Part shown: one piece after another, positions 1 to 8,737 of the stretch
Layout: each line of letters begins with the position of its first letter
Position numbering within the stretch: position 1 is the stretch's first letter
Assembly (NCBI RefSeq): GCF_001634625.1
Contig: NZ_LRSE01000004.1
Coordinates: 248,001-312,000, forward strand
Origin: Croceicoccus bisphenolivorans
Lineage (GTDB): Bacteria > Pseudomonadota > Alphaproteobacteria > Sphingomonadales > Sphingomonadaceae
Length of the DNA stretch: 64,000 bases
Direction of reading: 5' to 3'
Program-made: the position numbers and the translations under genes
The notes under the pieces: generated by a model
What the model was told of the DNA's origin: nothing
Database searches by the model: none
What the model saw: only the letters and a program-made list of their open reading frames with translations

Positions 1-1
1 C

Positions 2-298
2 ATCTACGAAATCGGCCGCATGCACATAGCGATGGGCCTTGGCAGCGGGTTGTTCATAGTCTGGGGCATTCCCCTGCTGGCATCGGCCATGGGCCTTGCG
101 GACGGCGGGGCACTGGACTGGATCGTCCTGCCCTTGCTGTTGATATGGGTGATCGCATTCGGTGTGCGCAGCCTGCTGATCGCCTGTCCGCGATGCGGCA
201 AGTCCATCTTCATGCGCGGGATGTGGAGCGTGTTCTGGCCCGCGAAGACCTGCAGCCGCTGCGGCCTTGATCTGACCACGGCTGCCCTACGCAAATAA
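2..298 (+). CDS. Small membrane protein with C-terminal zinc ribbon (5' end probably outside window)
   Basis: The frame is open from the first bases of the window. An ATG at 20 has no visible ribosome-binding site, so the true start may lie upstream. The visible protein has two hydrophobic stretches, roughly residues 7-25 and 34-52 counted from that ATG. They are followed by two cysteine pairs, CPRC and CSRC, spaced like a zinc ribbon. No family is recognised. The pattern fits a sphingomonad-type small membrane protein whose cytoplasmic tail binds a metal ion; this is inference from the motif only. It converges with the next gene across a shared hairpin terminator. Confidence 0.55.
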   Translation: MYEIGRMHIAMGLGSGLFIVWGIPLLASAMGLADGGALDWIVLPLLLIWVIAFGVRSLLIACPRCGKSIFMRGMWSVFWPAKTCSRCGLDLTTAALRK

Positions 299-300
299 AC

Positions 301-331
301 GGGGCGCGCCGGGTCCGGTCCGGCGCGCCCC
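301..331. terminator. Bidirectional hairpin terminator
   Basis: A perfect 12-bp GC-rich inverted repeat (GGGGCGCGCCGG and its complement) with a 7-nt loop lies in the 49 bp between two convergent genes. Only a short TT follows on the plus strand, so the thermodynamics rest on the stem. The position suggests that it ends transcripts from both sides. Confidence 0.7.
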
Positions 332-347
332 TTCCGGTCTGGCCCCG

Positions 348-920
348 TCAGCCCAGATTCGCGCTGACCATCGCCCACATCATCGGGATCGACAGCAGGG
401 TGTTGAGTCTACTGGCGATCAGCGCGCGGGGTGCGGCGGCGGCCTTGGCTTCGGCGCTTGCCTCTACCAGCCCAAGGATCTTCTTCTGCGCCGGCCAGAT
501 GATGAACCAGACGTTGAATGCCATCAGCAGCGCCATCCACATGCCGGCGCCGATCAGGTTCACCGCGCCTTCGCCGCTGAACGTAAGCGCCTCGACCAGA
601 TAGCCGCTGACCATCGCGATGGTGAGGCCGGTCAGCACCGTCAGCGCCGCCGCCCAGCGGAAGAAGAACAGCACCTTGGGTGCGATATGCCCGGTGATCG
701 CGCCTTTCTGCTCGGCAGGAATGGCCGGCATCGTCGGCACCTGCACGAAGTTCAGGTAATAGAGCAGGCCGATCCACAGCACCCCGAAGAACAGGTGCAG
801 CCAGCGCGAAACGGAATTTATGTCGATCGGTGCGCTGGGCGCGAATGCCACCATCAGCGCAAGTGCCGCGACCAGACCGATCGCGAGTACGAGATGCAGG
901 TTTCCAAACAGCTTTGCCAT
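348..920 (-). CDS. Urate hydroxylase PuuD-like membrane protein, N-terminal domain only
   Basis: This is a 190-residue polytopic membrane protein resembling the membrane domain (Urate_ox_N) of PuuD. Characterised PuuD proteins join that domain to a C-terminal cytochrome c. Here there is no CxxCH haem motif and the protein ends after the membrane part, so oxidase activity is doubtful and the substrate is unknown. At least five hydrophobic segments are visible, including one with the family-like LFFGVLWIGLLYYLNF signature. The ATG at 920 is preceded by a GGGGGAG ribosome-binding site, so the 20 residues upstream in frame were excluded. It lies 111 bp downstream of yciB on the same strand. Confidence 0.7.
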   Translation of the reverse strand: MAKLFGNLHLVLAIGLVAALALMVAFAPSAPIDINSVSRWLHLFFGVLWIGLLYYLNFVQVPTMPAIPAEQKGAITGHIAPKVLFFFRWAAALTVLTGLTIAMVSGYLVEALTFSGEGAVNLIGAGMWMALLMAFNVWFIIWPAQKKILGLVEASAEAKAAAAPRALIASRLNTLLSIPMMWAMVSANLG

Positions 921-1031
921 GTCCACTCCCCCGGCCATCTGGCCAGTCCCGGTGCGACCCGCGGCGCGACATTTGCGCAATTGTTACAAAATGTCACCGT
1001 GGGGCAGTGGATAACCCGTGGCAAGTTCCGG

Positions 1032-1682
1032 TCAGGCGGGCGGATGCTCCGTCACCGCTTCGTCCTTCTCTTCCTTGCCCAGCCCTTCGCGCAGCATCAT
1101 CGGCAGCTGGGTAAAGGTGAACAGGAACGATAGCGGCAGGAATACCCAGAGCTTTGCAGCAAGCCACGATTCGAAGCTCAGCGTGGCGCGCAGCACCTCG
1201 TTCAGCACGGCGAGCGCGATGAAATAGAAGCCCCAGTTGCGCGACAGTTTCATCCAGCCAATGTCGGACAACCCCTCGAACGCGGCGTCGAGCAGGTATT
1301 TCAGCAGCGCCTTGCCGCGCCAGTAACCGCCCAGCAGCGCCACTGCGAAAACGACGTAGATGATCGTCGGCTTGATCTGCACGAAGACCGGGTCCTGGAA
1401 CAGGATGGTGAGGCCGCCGAAGAACACGATCAGCGCGGTCGACAGCATCAACATCGGGGTGACGTGCCCCAGCTTCCACTTCGACACGGCAACGGCGACC
1501 AGCGCGGCCACGATGAACGCGCCGGTGCCCTTCACCGTCGCCAGCACCTGACCGATCGCGTCGCCATCCTCTGCGGGGCTGAAATACTTGTAGACCGCGA
1601 AGAAGACGAGCAGCGGCCCGTAATCGATCGCGATGTTGAGCCAGCCGCTCTTCTTCTTCGGTGCCGGTTTGTCGGTCATCAT
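1032..1682 (-). CDS. yciB: Inner-membrane septation/intracellular-septation protein YciB (IspZ family)
   Basis: This 216-residue polytopic membrane protein matches the YciB/IspZ family in length and in the conserved GYWRGKALLKYL and LSRNWGFYF regions. YciB-family proteins sit in the inner membrane and are linked to septation and envelope homeostasis; their biochemical role is not settled. Five to six membrane segments are visible. The N-terminus is lysine-rich (PKKKSG) and the C-terminus is acidic. The start overlaps the ftsY stop by 4 nt, the usual ftsY-yciB coupling in alphaproteobacteria. Confidence 0.9.
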   Translation of the reverse strand: MMTDKPAPKKKSGWLNIAIDYGPLLVFFAVYKYFSPAEDGDAIGQVLATVKGTGAFIVAALVAVAVSKWKLGHVTPMLMLSTALIVFFGGLTILFQDPVFVQIKPTIIYVVFAVALLGGYWRGKALLKYLLDAAFEGLSDIGWMKLSRNWGFYFIALAVLNEVLRATLSFESWLAAKLWVFLPLSFLFTFTQLPMMLREGLGKEEKDEAVTEHPPA

Positions 1683-2614
1683 GCGACTCCTGCGATCACG
1701 CGCGCAACAAGGTCGGGATCGAATGGGCGCAAGTCGTCGATCTTCTCGCCCACGCCGATGGCATGGATGGGCAGGCCGTACTGCTCTGCCGCCGCGACCA
1801 GAACGCCGCCGCGCGCGGTGCCGTCCAGCTTCGTCATGACGAGGCCGGTGACGCCTGCGACTTCCTTGAACACATCGATCTGCTGCAATGCGTTCTGCCC
1901 GTTCGTGGCATCGAGGACGAGGACGACGTCATGCGGTGCTTCGGGGTTCAAACGGCCCAGAACCTTCCGGATCTTGGTCAATTCGGCCATCAGTTCCTTG
2001 CGGTTCTGCAACCGGCCCGCCGTGTCGACGATCAGCACGTCGCTGCCCTTGTCGGTCGCGGCCTTGACCCCGTCGAACACGACGCTGGCCGGGTCGCCGC
2101 CCTCCGGCCCGGTAACGACTGGCACGCCCAGCCGGTCTGCCCAGACCTTCAACTGCCCGATGGCGGCGGCGCGGAACGTGTCGCCCGCAGCCAGCATCAC
2201 GCCGTAGTCGTCTTCCTGAAACAGGTGGGCCAGCTTGGCGATCGTGGTGGTCTTGCCGCTGCCGTTGACGCCGATGACCAGCACGACATGCGGGCGCGGG
2301 AAAGCGGTGACTTCGAGAGGTTTGGCAACGGGGCGCAGGATTTCGGCAATCTCTGCGGCGACGGCTTCCTGTATCGCACGCTCGTCCGCATCGCGCGGGA
2401 ACTGGCGCTGGGCGATGGCCTCACGGATGCGCATGGCGGCGCGCGGGCCAAGGTCCGACATGACGAGCGCGTCCTCCAGCTCGTCCAGCTGGTTTTCGCT
2501 CAGCCGCGTGGTTCCGCCCCCCAAGGAGCCAACTGCGCCGGCAAGGTTGCCGGTCAGCTTCTCGCTCGTCTTGCGGAACCCTCCGAAAAGCCGGTCCGAC
2601 CAGCTCTCGCTCAT
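1679..2614 (-). CDS. ftsY: Signal recognition particle receptor FtsY
   Basis: FtsY is the SRP-receptor GTPase that docks ribosome-nascent-chain complexes at the inner membrane together with Ffh, which is encoded about 4 kb away. The 311-residue protein shows the NG-domain motifs in order: P-loop GVNGSGKTT (115-123), DTFRAAA (145-151), DTAGR (197-201) and TKLDGT (261-266). The acidic A domain of E. coli FtsY is absent and the protein starts almost directly with the N domain, as is common in alphaproteobacteria. Four-base overlaps with mtaB upstream and yciB downstream indicate translational coupling. Confidence 0.97.
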   Translation of the reverse strand: MSESWSDRLFGGFRKTSEKLTGNLAGAVGSLGGGTTRLSENQLDELEDALVMSDLGPRAAMRIREAIAQRQFPRDADERAIQEAVAAEIAEILRPVAKPLEVTAFPRPHVVLVIGVNGSGKTTTIAKLAHLFQEDDYGVMLAAGDTFRAAAIGQLKVWADRLGVPVVTGPEGGDPASVVFDGVKAATDKGSDVLIVDTAGRLQNRKELMAELTKIRKVLGRLNPEAPHDVVLVLDATNGQNALQQIDVFKEVAGVTGLVMTKLDGTARGGVLVAAAEQYGLPIHAIGVGEKIDDLRPFDPDLVARVIAGVA

Positions 2615-3831
2615 ACTCGTTCTCCGATAAGCAATCCGTCCTCGACGCGCGTGATGCGCAAGAGGGCGATGTCGCCGCCGCGCATGCCGTCGGGCAGGCG
2701 GACGGAGGCGAAATGGGGTGTGTGGCCGGTGCCGTCGTTCTCGCCCAGCACGGTGAAGCTCTCACCGACAAGCGAGGCGAGCCAGGCTGCGCGGGTTTCG
2801 GCAACGGCGGCGCGAAGGGTCGCGGCGCGGGCCTTGATGGTGGCGGGATCGATTTGCGGCATCCGCGCGGCGGGCGTGCCGGGGCGCGGGCTGAACGGGA
2901 AGACATGGCCGTGAACCACGCCGCATTCGCGAACGATGGCAAGGTTCGCGTCGTGCATCGCGTCGTCCTCCGTCGGGAAACCGGCGATAAGGTCCGCCCC
3001 GACAGCGATATCGGGGCGGCGTGCCTTCAGCCTTGCGACAAGGTCGATGGCATCGGCGCGGCTGTGACGGCGCTTCATGCGCTTCAGGATCAGGTCGTGC
3101 CCGTGCTGGAGCGAGAGGTGGATATGCGGCATGACCCGCGCCTCTCCGCCGAGAAGCTCCTCCAGTTCGCAGTCGATCTCTGCACCGTCGATGGAGGAAA
3201 GGCGCAGGCGTTGCAGCGTCGGGAAGGCCCGCAGCACTTCGCCCACCAGCGAACCGAGGCGCGGCGCACCCGGCAGGTCATGGCCCCAGCTTGTCACATC
3301 CACGCCGGTCAGCACCACTTCGGGCGCGCCCTGTTCCAGATGCGCCGCGATTTCGCCCAGCACTTGCGGCGCGGTCAGCGAAACGCTCTGCCCGCGCCCC
3401 TGCGGGATCACGCAGAAGGTGCAGGAATGGTCGCATCCGTTCTGCACGGCGACGAAGGCGCGGGTGCGGGCTGTCGTTTCGGTGCTGACGCCGCGATGGG
3501 CGATGATCGGGGGAAGGGCGGCGGCATTGTGGCCCGCTCCCCAGCTTTCGGGCGACAGCTTGGCCGTGTTGGGCACCAGCGCGTCGACTTCGGGCATGGC
3601 GGCCAGCTGCTTGCTTTCGATATCGGCGGCGCATCCGGTAACGAGCAGGCGCGCATCGGGGCGGCGGCGGCGCAAGCGGCGGATGGCGCGGCGGGTCTGG
3701 CGCACGGCCTCTTCCGTCACGGCGCAGGAATTGACGACGACGGTGTCGGTCCGCCCGTCCAGCATGGCGCGGATGCGGTCGCTTTCCGATGCGTTCAAAC
3801 GGCAGCCCAAGGTAATCACTTCGGACGTCAT
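2611..3831 (-). CDS. mtaB: tRNA t6A37 methylthiotransferase MtaB
   Basis: This radical-SAM methylthiotransferase converts t6A37 to ms2t6A37 in ANN-decoding tRNAs. The 406-residue protein has the N-terminal cluster-binding cysteines Cys10, Cys36 and Cys67 and the radical-SAM triad CxxxCxxC at 133-140. A C-terminal TRAM-like region is present. The start was set at the ATG whose product begins MTSEVITLGCRLN, because 77 residues of arginine-rich sequence upstream in frame are not family-like and would overlap dapF. It follows dapF by 14 bp and overlaps ftsY by 4 nt. Confidence 0.93.
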   Translation of the reverse strand: MTSEVITLGCRLNASESDRIRAMLDGRTDTVVVNSCAVTEEAVRQTRRAIRRLRRRRPDARLLVTGCAADIESKQLAAMPEVDALVPNTAKLSPESWGAGHNAAALPPIIAHRGVSTETTARTRAFVAVQNGCDHSCTFCVIPQGRGQSVSLTAPQVLGEIAAHLEQGAPEVVLTGVDVTSWGHDLPGAPRLGSLVGEVLRAFPTLQRLRLSSIDGAEIDCELEELLGGEARVMPHIHLSLQHGHDLILKRMKRRHSRADAIDLVARLKARRPDIAVGADLIAGFPTEDDAMHDANLAIVRECGVVHGHVFPFSPRPGTPAARMPQIDPATIKARAATLRAAVAETRAAWLASLVGESFTVLGENDGTGHTPHFASVRLPDGMRGGDIALLRITRVEDGLLIGERV

Positions 3832-3845
3832 GACGTCAGCTGCGC

Positions 3846-4667
3846 TCAAGCGTAGTCGCCCCAGTCGAACGATCCGGTGTAGCTGACCGATGCCGGTCCG
3901 GTCATCGTGATCCTGTTGTCCGGCCCCCACGCGATCACCAGCGGCCCGCCGGGCAGGTTCACCGTAACCTCGCGATCCACCAGCCCCCGCCGCATCGCAG
4001 CAACGGCCGTGGCGCAGGCGCCGGTACCGCAGGCGCGGGTTATGCCCGCACCGCGTTCCCACACGCGCAAGGTGATCGCATCGCGCGCGGTCACGGCGGC
4101 GATGTTGACGTTGACCCGCTCTGGAAAGATCGGGTCCGTCTCTATCACCGGGCCGATGTCGGCAAGGGGAATGGCATAGGCGTCATCGACGAAGAACACC
4201 GCATGCGGATTGCCGACGTTCACGGCGACCGGCTGGCTCAGTTCCTGCTCGTCCAGCGGCCAGCCGACGGGCATGCGCAGCGTGTCCATCGCATAGGCCA
4301 GCGGAATCTCGTCCCACCCGAAGCGCGGTTCGCCCATGTCGACCGCAATGCCCTTCGGATCGGGCCGCGCGGTGATCGTGCCGCCCAGCGTCTCCAGCGA
4401 TACCTCTCCGCCGATCAGCAGGCCGACCGCGCGGGTCGCGTTGCCGCAGGCCTCCACCTCTCCGCCGTCGGAATTGAAGATGCGCATGCGCCAGTCGGCC
4501 ACCTTGCTCGGCTCTATCAGCACGAGCTGGTCGCAACCGATGCCGGTGTGCCGGTCGGCCAGTGCCGCGACGACATCGCCGGTCAGCGGCGGCAGCGGAT
4601 GCTCGCGCGCGTCCAGCACGACGAAATCGTTGCCGAGGCCATGCATCTTGGAAAAGGCGATACGCAT
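3846..4667 (-). CDS. dapF: Diaminopimelate epimerase DapF
   Basis: DapF interconverts LL- and meso-diaminopimelate in the lysine and peptidoglycan pathway. The 273-residue protein contains both catalytic cysteines in their signatures, Cys74 in CGNATR and Cys213 in RACGTGACA, and the N-terminal MHGLGNDFVV motif. The ATG at 4667 was chosen over an in-frame one six codons upstream because family members begin a few residues before this motif. It is the first gene of the dapF-mtaB-ftsY-yciB group. The pathway gene dapD lies far away at 51922-52764. Confidence 0.96.
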   Translation of the reverse strand: MRIAFSKMHGLGNDFVVLDAREHPLPPLTGDVVAALADRHTGIGCDQLVLIEPSKVADWRMRIFNSDGGEVEACGNATRAVGLLIGGEVSLETLGGTITARPDPKGIAVDMGEPRFGWDEIPLAYAMDTLRMPVGWPLDEQELSQPVAVNVGNPHAVFFVDDAYAIPLADIGPVIETDPIFPERVNVNIAAVTARDAITLRVWERGAGITRACGTGACATAVAAMRRGLVDREVTVNLPGGPLVIAWGPDNRITMTGPASVSYTGSFDWGDYA

Positions 4668-4742
4668 AGCTGCGCATCTATGCACCGCAGGGCGGCGCGT
4701 CCAGTGCCGGCGACCTTGTTTCGCGCGCCGTCAGCGCCCCGG

Positions 4743-6410
4743 TCAGGCCCCGGCGGCGCGCAGGTCCGTGCCGGCAAGGGCCAGCCGTTCGCGTCCGTCG
4801 ACGGCAAGGCGCGCCTCGCTGCGCAGGCGGGCGCGGACCTGTTCGGCGGTTTCGGGCCGGCCATAGAAATAGCCCTGACCTTTGAACGTGCCGATCCGGC
4901 GCAGCGAATCGCGCAATGATTCGTTCTCGATCCCCTCTGCCGTGACGGGCAGGTTCATGCCTTCACCGATGGACGCGATAGTCGATACGACCGATGCGGT
5001 ATCCTCGCTGCGCGCAAGGCGGGAAATGAACTGGCGGTCGATCTTGATCCGGTCGAACGGCAGGGCGCGAAGCTGGGCGAGCGTTGCATAGCCGACGCCG
5101 AAATCGTCGAGGCTGACCTTCACGCCCTGGTTCTTCAGGCTGGTGACGAGCGAGCGGACGAGGCCGATATTCTCGTTCAGGCACATCTCGGTAATCTCGA
5201 TCTCCAGCCGTTCGGGCGGGAAGTTCGCTTCGGCCATCAGCTTCAGCAGGCGCTGCGCAAACCACGGGTCGCGCATCTGCACTGGCGAGATGTTGACGGC
5301 CAGTGTCAGGCGCGGGTCCCAGTCGCGCGCATCGCGCAGGGCCTGTGCGATCACGCCTTCGGAAAGGTCTGCGATGACGCCCAACTCCTCGGCCACAGGG
5401 ATGAACCTGTCGGGGGAGACGAGGCCGAGGTTCGGGCTGTTCCAGCGGGCCAGCATCTCGAACCCGGTCAGCTCGCCCGTCGCGATGTCCACCTGCTGTT
5501 CGTAGAAGGGCACGAACTCGCCCCGCGTGATGCCGGCAAGGATGCCGTTTTCCAGCTCGGCCCGGCTGCGCAGGTCATGTTCCATCTTGGGCTCGAACCA
5601 GTCGTAGCGGTTCCGGCCGTTCTTCTTGGCATGGTACATCGCCATGTCGGCCATGTGCAGCATTTCCTCCGCCGCGCTTTCGCAGGCTTCGGGCAAGCCG
5701 CTGGAACAGGCGATGCCGACCGACAGGCTGACAGCCAGCTCTCCGCCTGCCACTTCGAACGGCTGGCGCGCGGCGGAAATGATCGCGCAGGCCACCCGGT
5801 CGATCGATGCGGCATCGCGCCCGTCATAGGGGATGACGCAGGCAAACTCGTCGCCGCCAAGGCGGGCAAGGCATGCCGCATCCGGCAGCACGTCGCGCAC
5901 GCGATCGGCCATCGTCACCAGCAGGGTATCGCCCGCACGGTGACCGTTGAGGTCGTTGATCTGCTTGAAATGATCCAGATCGAGCATGACGAAGGCGACG
6001 GCGGCATGTTCGTTGCCGCTGTTCTTCGCTTCGGCCACGAGGCGGTCGACTTCCGGCCCGATCGAGCGGCGGTTGAGCGATCCGGTCAGCGGATCGGTAA
6101 AGGCAAGTTCGCGCGCCTGCTCCTCCGCTTTGCGGCGGGAACGGATTTCCTTCATCAGTTCGTTGTGGCGGTGCCAGCCGAACAGGATGAGCGCGGTGTT
6201 GAGCAGCAGCGCGCTGGCAAGGTAGGCCGCGGGGCCGTCGCCGTTGCCTTCGATGAAGCGCAGTACGCCGGGCACGGCGGCGGCGGCGTGGCCGACGAAC
6301 ATGATGAGCGCGGCGGCGATGATGCCAAGGGCGATGATGTCGCGCTCGCCGGGAAGCACTTTCCCGGCTTGCGCTGCCTCTTTTTCAAGCCCTGGATCGG
6401 ACTCGCTCAT
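4743..6410 (-). CDS. Membrane-anchored GGDEF-EAL protein (bifunctional c-di-GMP enzyme candidate)
   Basis: Two predicted membrane helices (about 25-50 and 60-80) are followed by a GGDEF domain with an intact GGDEF motif at 185-189 and an EAL domain over about 280-540. The EAL signature reads EML at 318-320. The other catalytic positions look present: Asn373, Asp435-Asp436 in DDFG, Lys456, Glu492 and Gln512. Both cyclase and phosphodiesterase activities are therefore possible, which is inference. No RxxD inhibitory site precedes GGDEF. The gene is a single unit, divergent from ffh, and could feed or drain the c-di-GMP sensed by the MshEN glycosyltransferase at 24895-26787. Confidence 0.9.
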   Translation of the reverse strand: MSESDPGLEKEAAQAGKVLPGERDIIALGIIAAALIMFVGHAAAAVPGVLRFIEGNGDGPAAYLASALLLNTALILFGWHRHNELMKEIRSRRKAEEQARELAFTDPLTGSLNRRSIGPEVDRLVAEAKNSGNEHAAVAFVMLDLDHFKQINDLNGHRAGDTLLVTMADRVRDVLPDAACLARLGGDEFACVIPYDGRDAASIDRVACAIISAARQPFEVAGGELAVSLSVGIACSSGLPEACESAAEEMLHMADMAMYHAKKNGRNRYDWFEPKMEHDLRSRAELENGILAGITRGEFVPFYEQQVDIATGELTGFEMLARWNSPNLGLVSPDRFIPVAEELGVIADLSEGVIAQALRDARDWDPRLTLAVNISPVQMRDPWFAQRLLKLMAEANFPPERLEIEITEMCLNENIGLVRSLVTSLKNQGVKVSLDDFGVGYATLAQLRALPFDRIKIDRQFISRLARSEDTASVVSTIASIGEGMNLPVTAEGIENESLRDSLRRIGTFKGQGYFYGRPETAEQVRARLRSEARLAVDGRERLALAGTDLRAAGA

Positions 6411-6718
6411 CGGCCCTTGGGTTCCTTCGTGCGTGGCCGGAAATGGCCTTTGGCCGAGGATTAGGCCATGGCTCTAAACATCGGGTTAAACGCTTGATGC
6501 GGGTGCTTAAAAAGTCGCGCGCTTGCAAAAGCGGGTGTGCGCAGGTAATGGCGCGGGCAGGACAGGCGGCCCAGGGGCTGTCCATCCGGCACAAATCCAT
6601 GGGTCCGTGATAACGCGGCACGCTGGTCGGCGAGGTTTCGCCCACCGGCGTTTTTCGCTTTTATCGCGTGATCCGAACACTTTGGCGCCACGCAAGCGGC
6701 GCGCAAGAGGAGAAAACG
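6411..6718. other. Divergent intergenic region upstream of the GGDEF-EAL gene and ffh
   Basis: This 308-bp region has no convincing open reading frame. It must hold the promoters of both flanking genes. It also carries a terminator-like hairpin oriented toward ffh (6621-6655) and a smaller stem GGACAG/CTGTCC around 6570-6595. I looked for a 4.5S SRP RNA because of the neighbour ffh and did not find its conserved GGAAGGAAGCAG-type loop. Confidence 0.5.
6621..6655 (+). terminator. Intrinsic terminator or attenuator 63 bp before ffh
   Basis: The arms CGCTGGTCGGCGA (6621-6633) and TCGCCCACCGGCG (6638-6650) pair over 13 positions with one C-C mismatch and one U-G wobble around a GGTT loop. TTTTT follows at 6651-6655. 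The form is that of a factor-independent terminator on the plus strand, yet no plus-strand gene precedes it. It could end a short RNA transcribed from about 6480 or attenuate ffh. Confidence 0.6.
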
Positions 6719-8197
6719 ATGTTCGACAGCCTGTCTGACCGGCTTGGTAACGTCTTCGATTCGCTGCGCGGTCGCGGAGCGCTGAAGGAGGACGATGTCC
6801 GCGCCGCGATGCGCGAGGTTCGCATCGCCCTGCTGGAAGCAGACGTGGCGCTGCCGGTCGTGCGACGGTTTATCGACAAGGTTACCGAAGCCGCGGTTGG
6901 GACCGAAGTCCTGCGCTCGGTCACGCCGGGGCAACAGGTCGTCAAGATCGTCAACGACGCGCTGGTCGAAATGCTGGGCGGAGAAGACGGCGCGGCGCAG
7001 GCCAAGCTGGAGCTTGAGGCCAAGCCGCCGGTCGTGATCATGATGGTCGGCCTGCAGGGTTCGGGCAAGACCACCAGCACCGCGAAGATCGCGAAGCGGC
7101 TGAAGGAGACCGAGGGCAAGAAGGTCATGATGGCGTCGCTCGACGTCAATCGCCCCGCCGCGCAGGAACAGCTTGCCGTATTGGGCGAACAGGCGGGCGT
7201 TGCGACGCTGCCGATCATCGCCGGGCAGCAGCCGGTCGATATCGCCAACCGCGCGCTTTCCGCGGCCAAGCTGCAGAGCTTCGATGTCCTGATGCTCGAT
7301 ACCGCGGGCCGCCTGCACGTCGACGAAGCGCTGATGGCCGAGATGAAGGCGGTTGCCGCCGTCTCCGCGCCGAAGGAAGTGCTGCTCGTCGTCGACTCGC
7401 TGACGGGTCAGGACGCGGTCAACGTCGCGCAGTCGTTCACCGGCGAAGTGCCGCTGACCGGTGTCGTGCTGACCCGCATGGACGGCGACGCCCGCGGCGG
7501 TGCGGCGCTGTCGATGCGTGCCGTGACCGGCAAGCCGATCAAGTTTGCCGGCACGGGCGAAAAGCTGGACGCGATCGAGCCGTTCGTGCCTTCGCGCGTT
7601 GCCAACCGCATTCTCGGCATGGGCGACATCGTCTCCATGGTCGAAAAGGCCGCCGCCACGGTCAAGGAAGAGGATGCGGAAAAGCTCGCCAAGAAGATGG
7701 CGGCGGGCAAGTTCGACCTCGACGACCTGCGCATGCAGCTGCAGCAGATGACCAAGATGGGCGGGCTGGGCGCGATCGCGGGCATGATGCCGGGCATGAA
7801 GAAGGCGAAAGCCGCGATGGCGCAGTCCGGCATGGACGACCGTGTGCTGCTGCGCATGGACGCGATCATCTCGTCCATGACGCCGAAGGAGCGCGCCAAT
7901 CCCGCGCTGCTGAATGCCAAGCGCAAGAAGCGCGTTGCGGCAGGTTCGGGCACGCAGGTGCAGGACGTGAACAAGGTGCTGAAGATGCACCAGGAAATGT
8001 CCAAGGCGATGAAGCAGATCAAGAAGATGGGCGGGCTGAAGGGCCTTGGCGCCCTGTTCGGCAAGGGCGGTCTGGATGCCGCGATGCCGGGTCTTGGTGG
8101 TGGCGCCGGTGGCGGCATGCCGGGGCTTGGCGGCGGCATGGGCGGCGGCGCAGGCGGCCTTCCGCCGGATCTCGCCAACCTGCTGAACAAGAAATGA
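6719..8197 (+). CDS. ffh: Signal recognition particle protein Ffh (SRP54)
   Basis: Ffh binds signal peptides and 4.5S RNA and targets nascent membrane proteins to FtsY. The 492-residue protein shows the N domain, P-loop GLQGSGKTT (111-119), DTAGR (194-198) and TRMDGD (252-257). A methionine-rich M domain follows, with many GM and MM pairs. A glycine/proline-rich tail (about the last 35 residues) precedes the terminal NKK. The start at 6719 follows AAGAGGAG with good spacing; 17 in-frame residues upstream were rejected. The gene opens the ffh-rpsP-rimM-trmD-rplS cluster. Confidence 0.97.
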   Translation: MFDSLSDRLGNVFDSLRGRGALKEDDVRAAMREVRIALLEADVALPVVRRFIDKVTEAAVGTEVLRSVTPGQQVVKIVNDALVEMLGGEDGAAQAKLELEAKPPVVIMMVGLQGSGKTTSTAKIAKRLKETEGKKVMMASLDVNRPAAQEQLAVLGEQAGVATLPIIAGQQPVDIANRALSAAKLQSFDVLMLDTAGRLHVDEALMAEMKAVAAVSAPKEVLLVVDSLTGQDAVNVAQSFTGEVPLTGVVLTRMDGDARGGAALSMRAVTGKPIKFAGTGEKLDAIEPFVPSRVANRILGMGDIVSMVEKAAATVKEEDAEKLAKKMAAGKFDLDDLRMQLQQMTKMGGLGAIAGMMPGMKKAKAAMAQSGMDDRVLLRMDAIISSMTPKERANPALLNAKRKKRVAAGSGTQVQDVNKVLKMHQEMSKAMKQIKKMGGLKGLGALFGKGGLDAAMPGLGGGAGGGMPGLGGGMGGGAGGLPPDLANLLNKK

Positions 8198-8254
8198 TTC
8201 TCACGAAAATACCGAATTTGAACGAATACGAATTGAACGAAAGGTAACCGAACA

Positions 8255-8731
8255 ATGGCAATTGCAATCCGTCTCGCCCGTGGTGGCGCGAAGAAGCGTC
8301 CCTACTACCGTATCGTCGTCTCGGACGTGCGCAGCCCGCGCGACGGTAAGTATCTGGAGCAGGTCGGCATCTATAACCCGCTGCTCGCCAAGGACGATGA
8401 AAAGCGCATCCAGCTGACCGAAGACCGCGTCCGTTACTGGCTGGGCGTCGGCGCGCAGCCGACCGACCGTGTTGCCCGCTTCCTCGATGCCGCCGGCATC
8501 CTTGAACGTGCTGCCCGTAACAACCCGAAGAAGGCCGAACCGGGCGAAAAGGCCAAGGAACGCGCCGAGGAAAAGGCCGAGAAGCTGCGTGAAGCCGAGG
8601 AAGCCAAGAAGGCTGCCGAGGAAGAAGCCAACGCACCTGCTGAAGAAGCTGCGACCGAAGAAGCTCCCGCAGAGGAAGCTGCTGCCGAAGCTCCGGCCGA
8701 GGAAGCTGCTGAAGAGAAGACCGAAGGCTGA
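8255..8731 (+). CDS. rpsP: 30S ribosomal protein S16 with long charged C-terminal tail
   Basis: The first 80-90 residues are a standard S16 ([20 protein letters not shown] start), a small-subunit assembly protein. The remaining 70 or so residues form a low-complexity Lys/Glu/Ala tail with repeated AEEAA and APAEEA units. E. coli S16 is about 82 residues, so the 158-residue length is almost twofold. Extended S16 tails are familiar in sphingomonads, but no function is established to my knowledge. It lies 57 bp after ffh and 6 bp before rimM. Confidence 0.96.
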   Translation: MAIAIRLARGGAKKRPYYRIVVSDVRSPRDGKYLEQVGIYNPLLAKDDEKRIQLTEDRVRYWLGVGAQPTDRVARFLDAAGILERAARNNPKKAEPGEKAKERAEEKAEKLREAEEAKKAAEEEANAPAEEAATEEAPAEEAAAEAPAEEAAEEKTEG

Positions 8732-8737
8732 TCTTTC

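Noticed and set aside
6411-6718. Possible 4.5S SRP RNA gene next to ffh
   Set aside because: The conserved tetraloop/GGAAG-type region is absent; only a terminator-like hairpin is visible.
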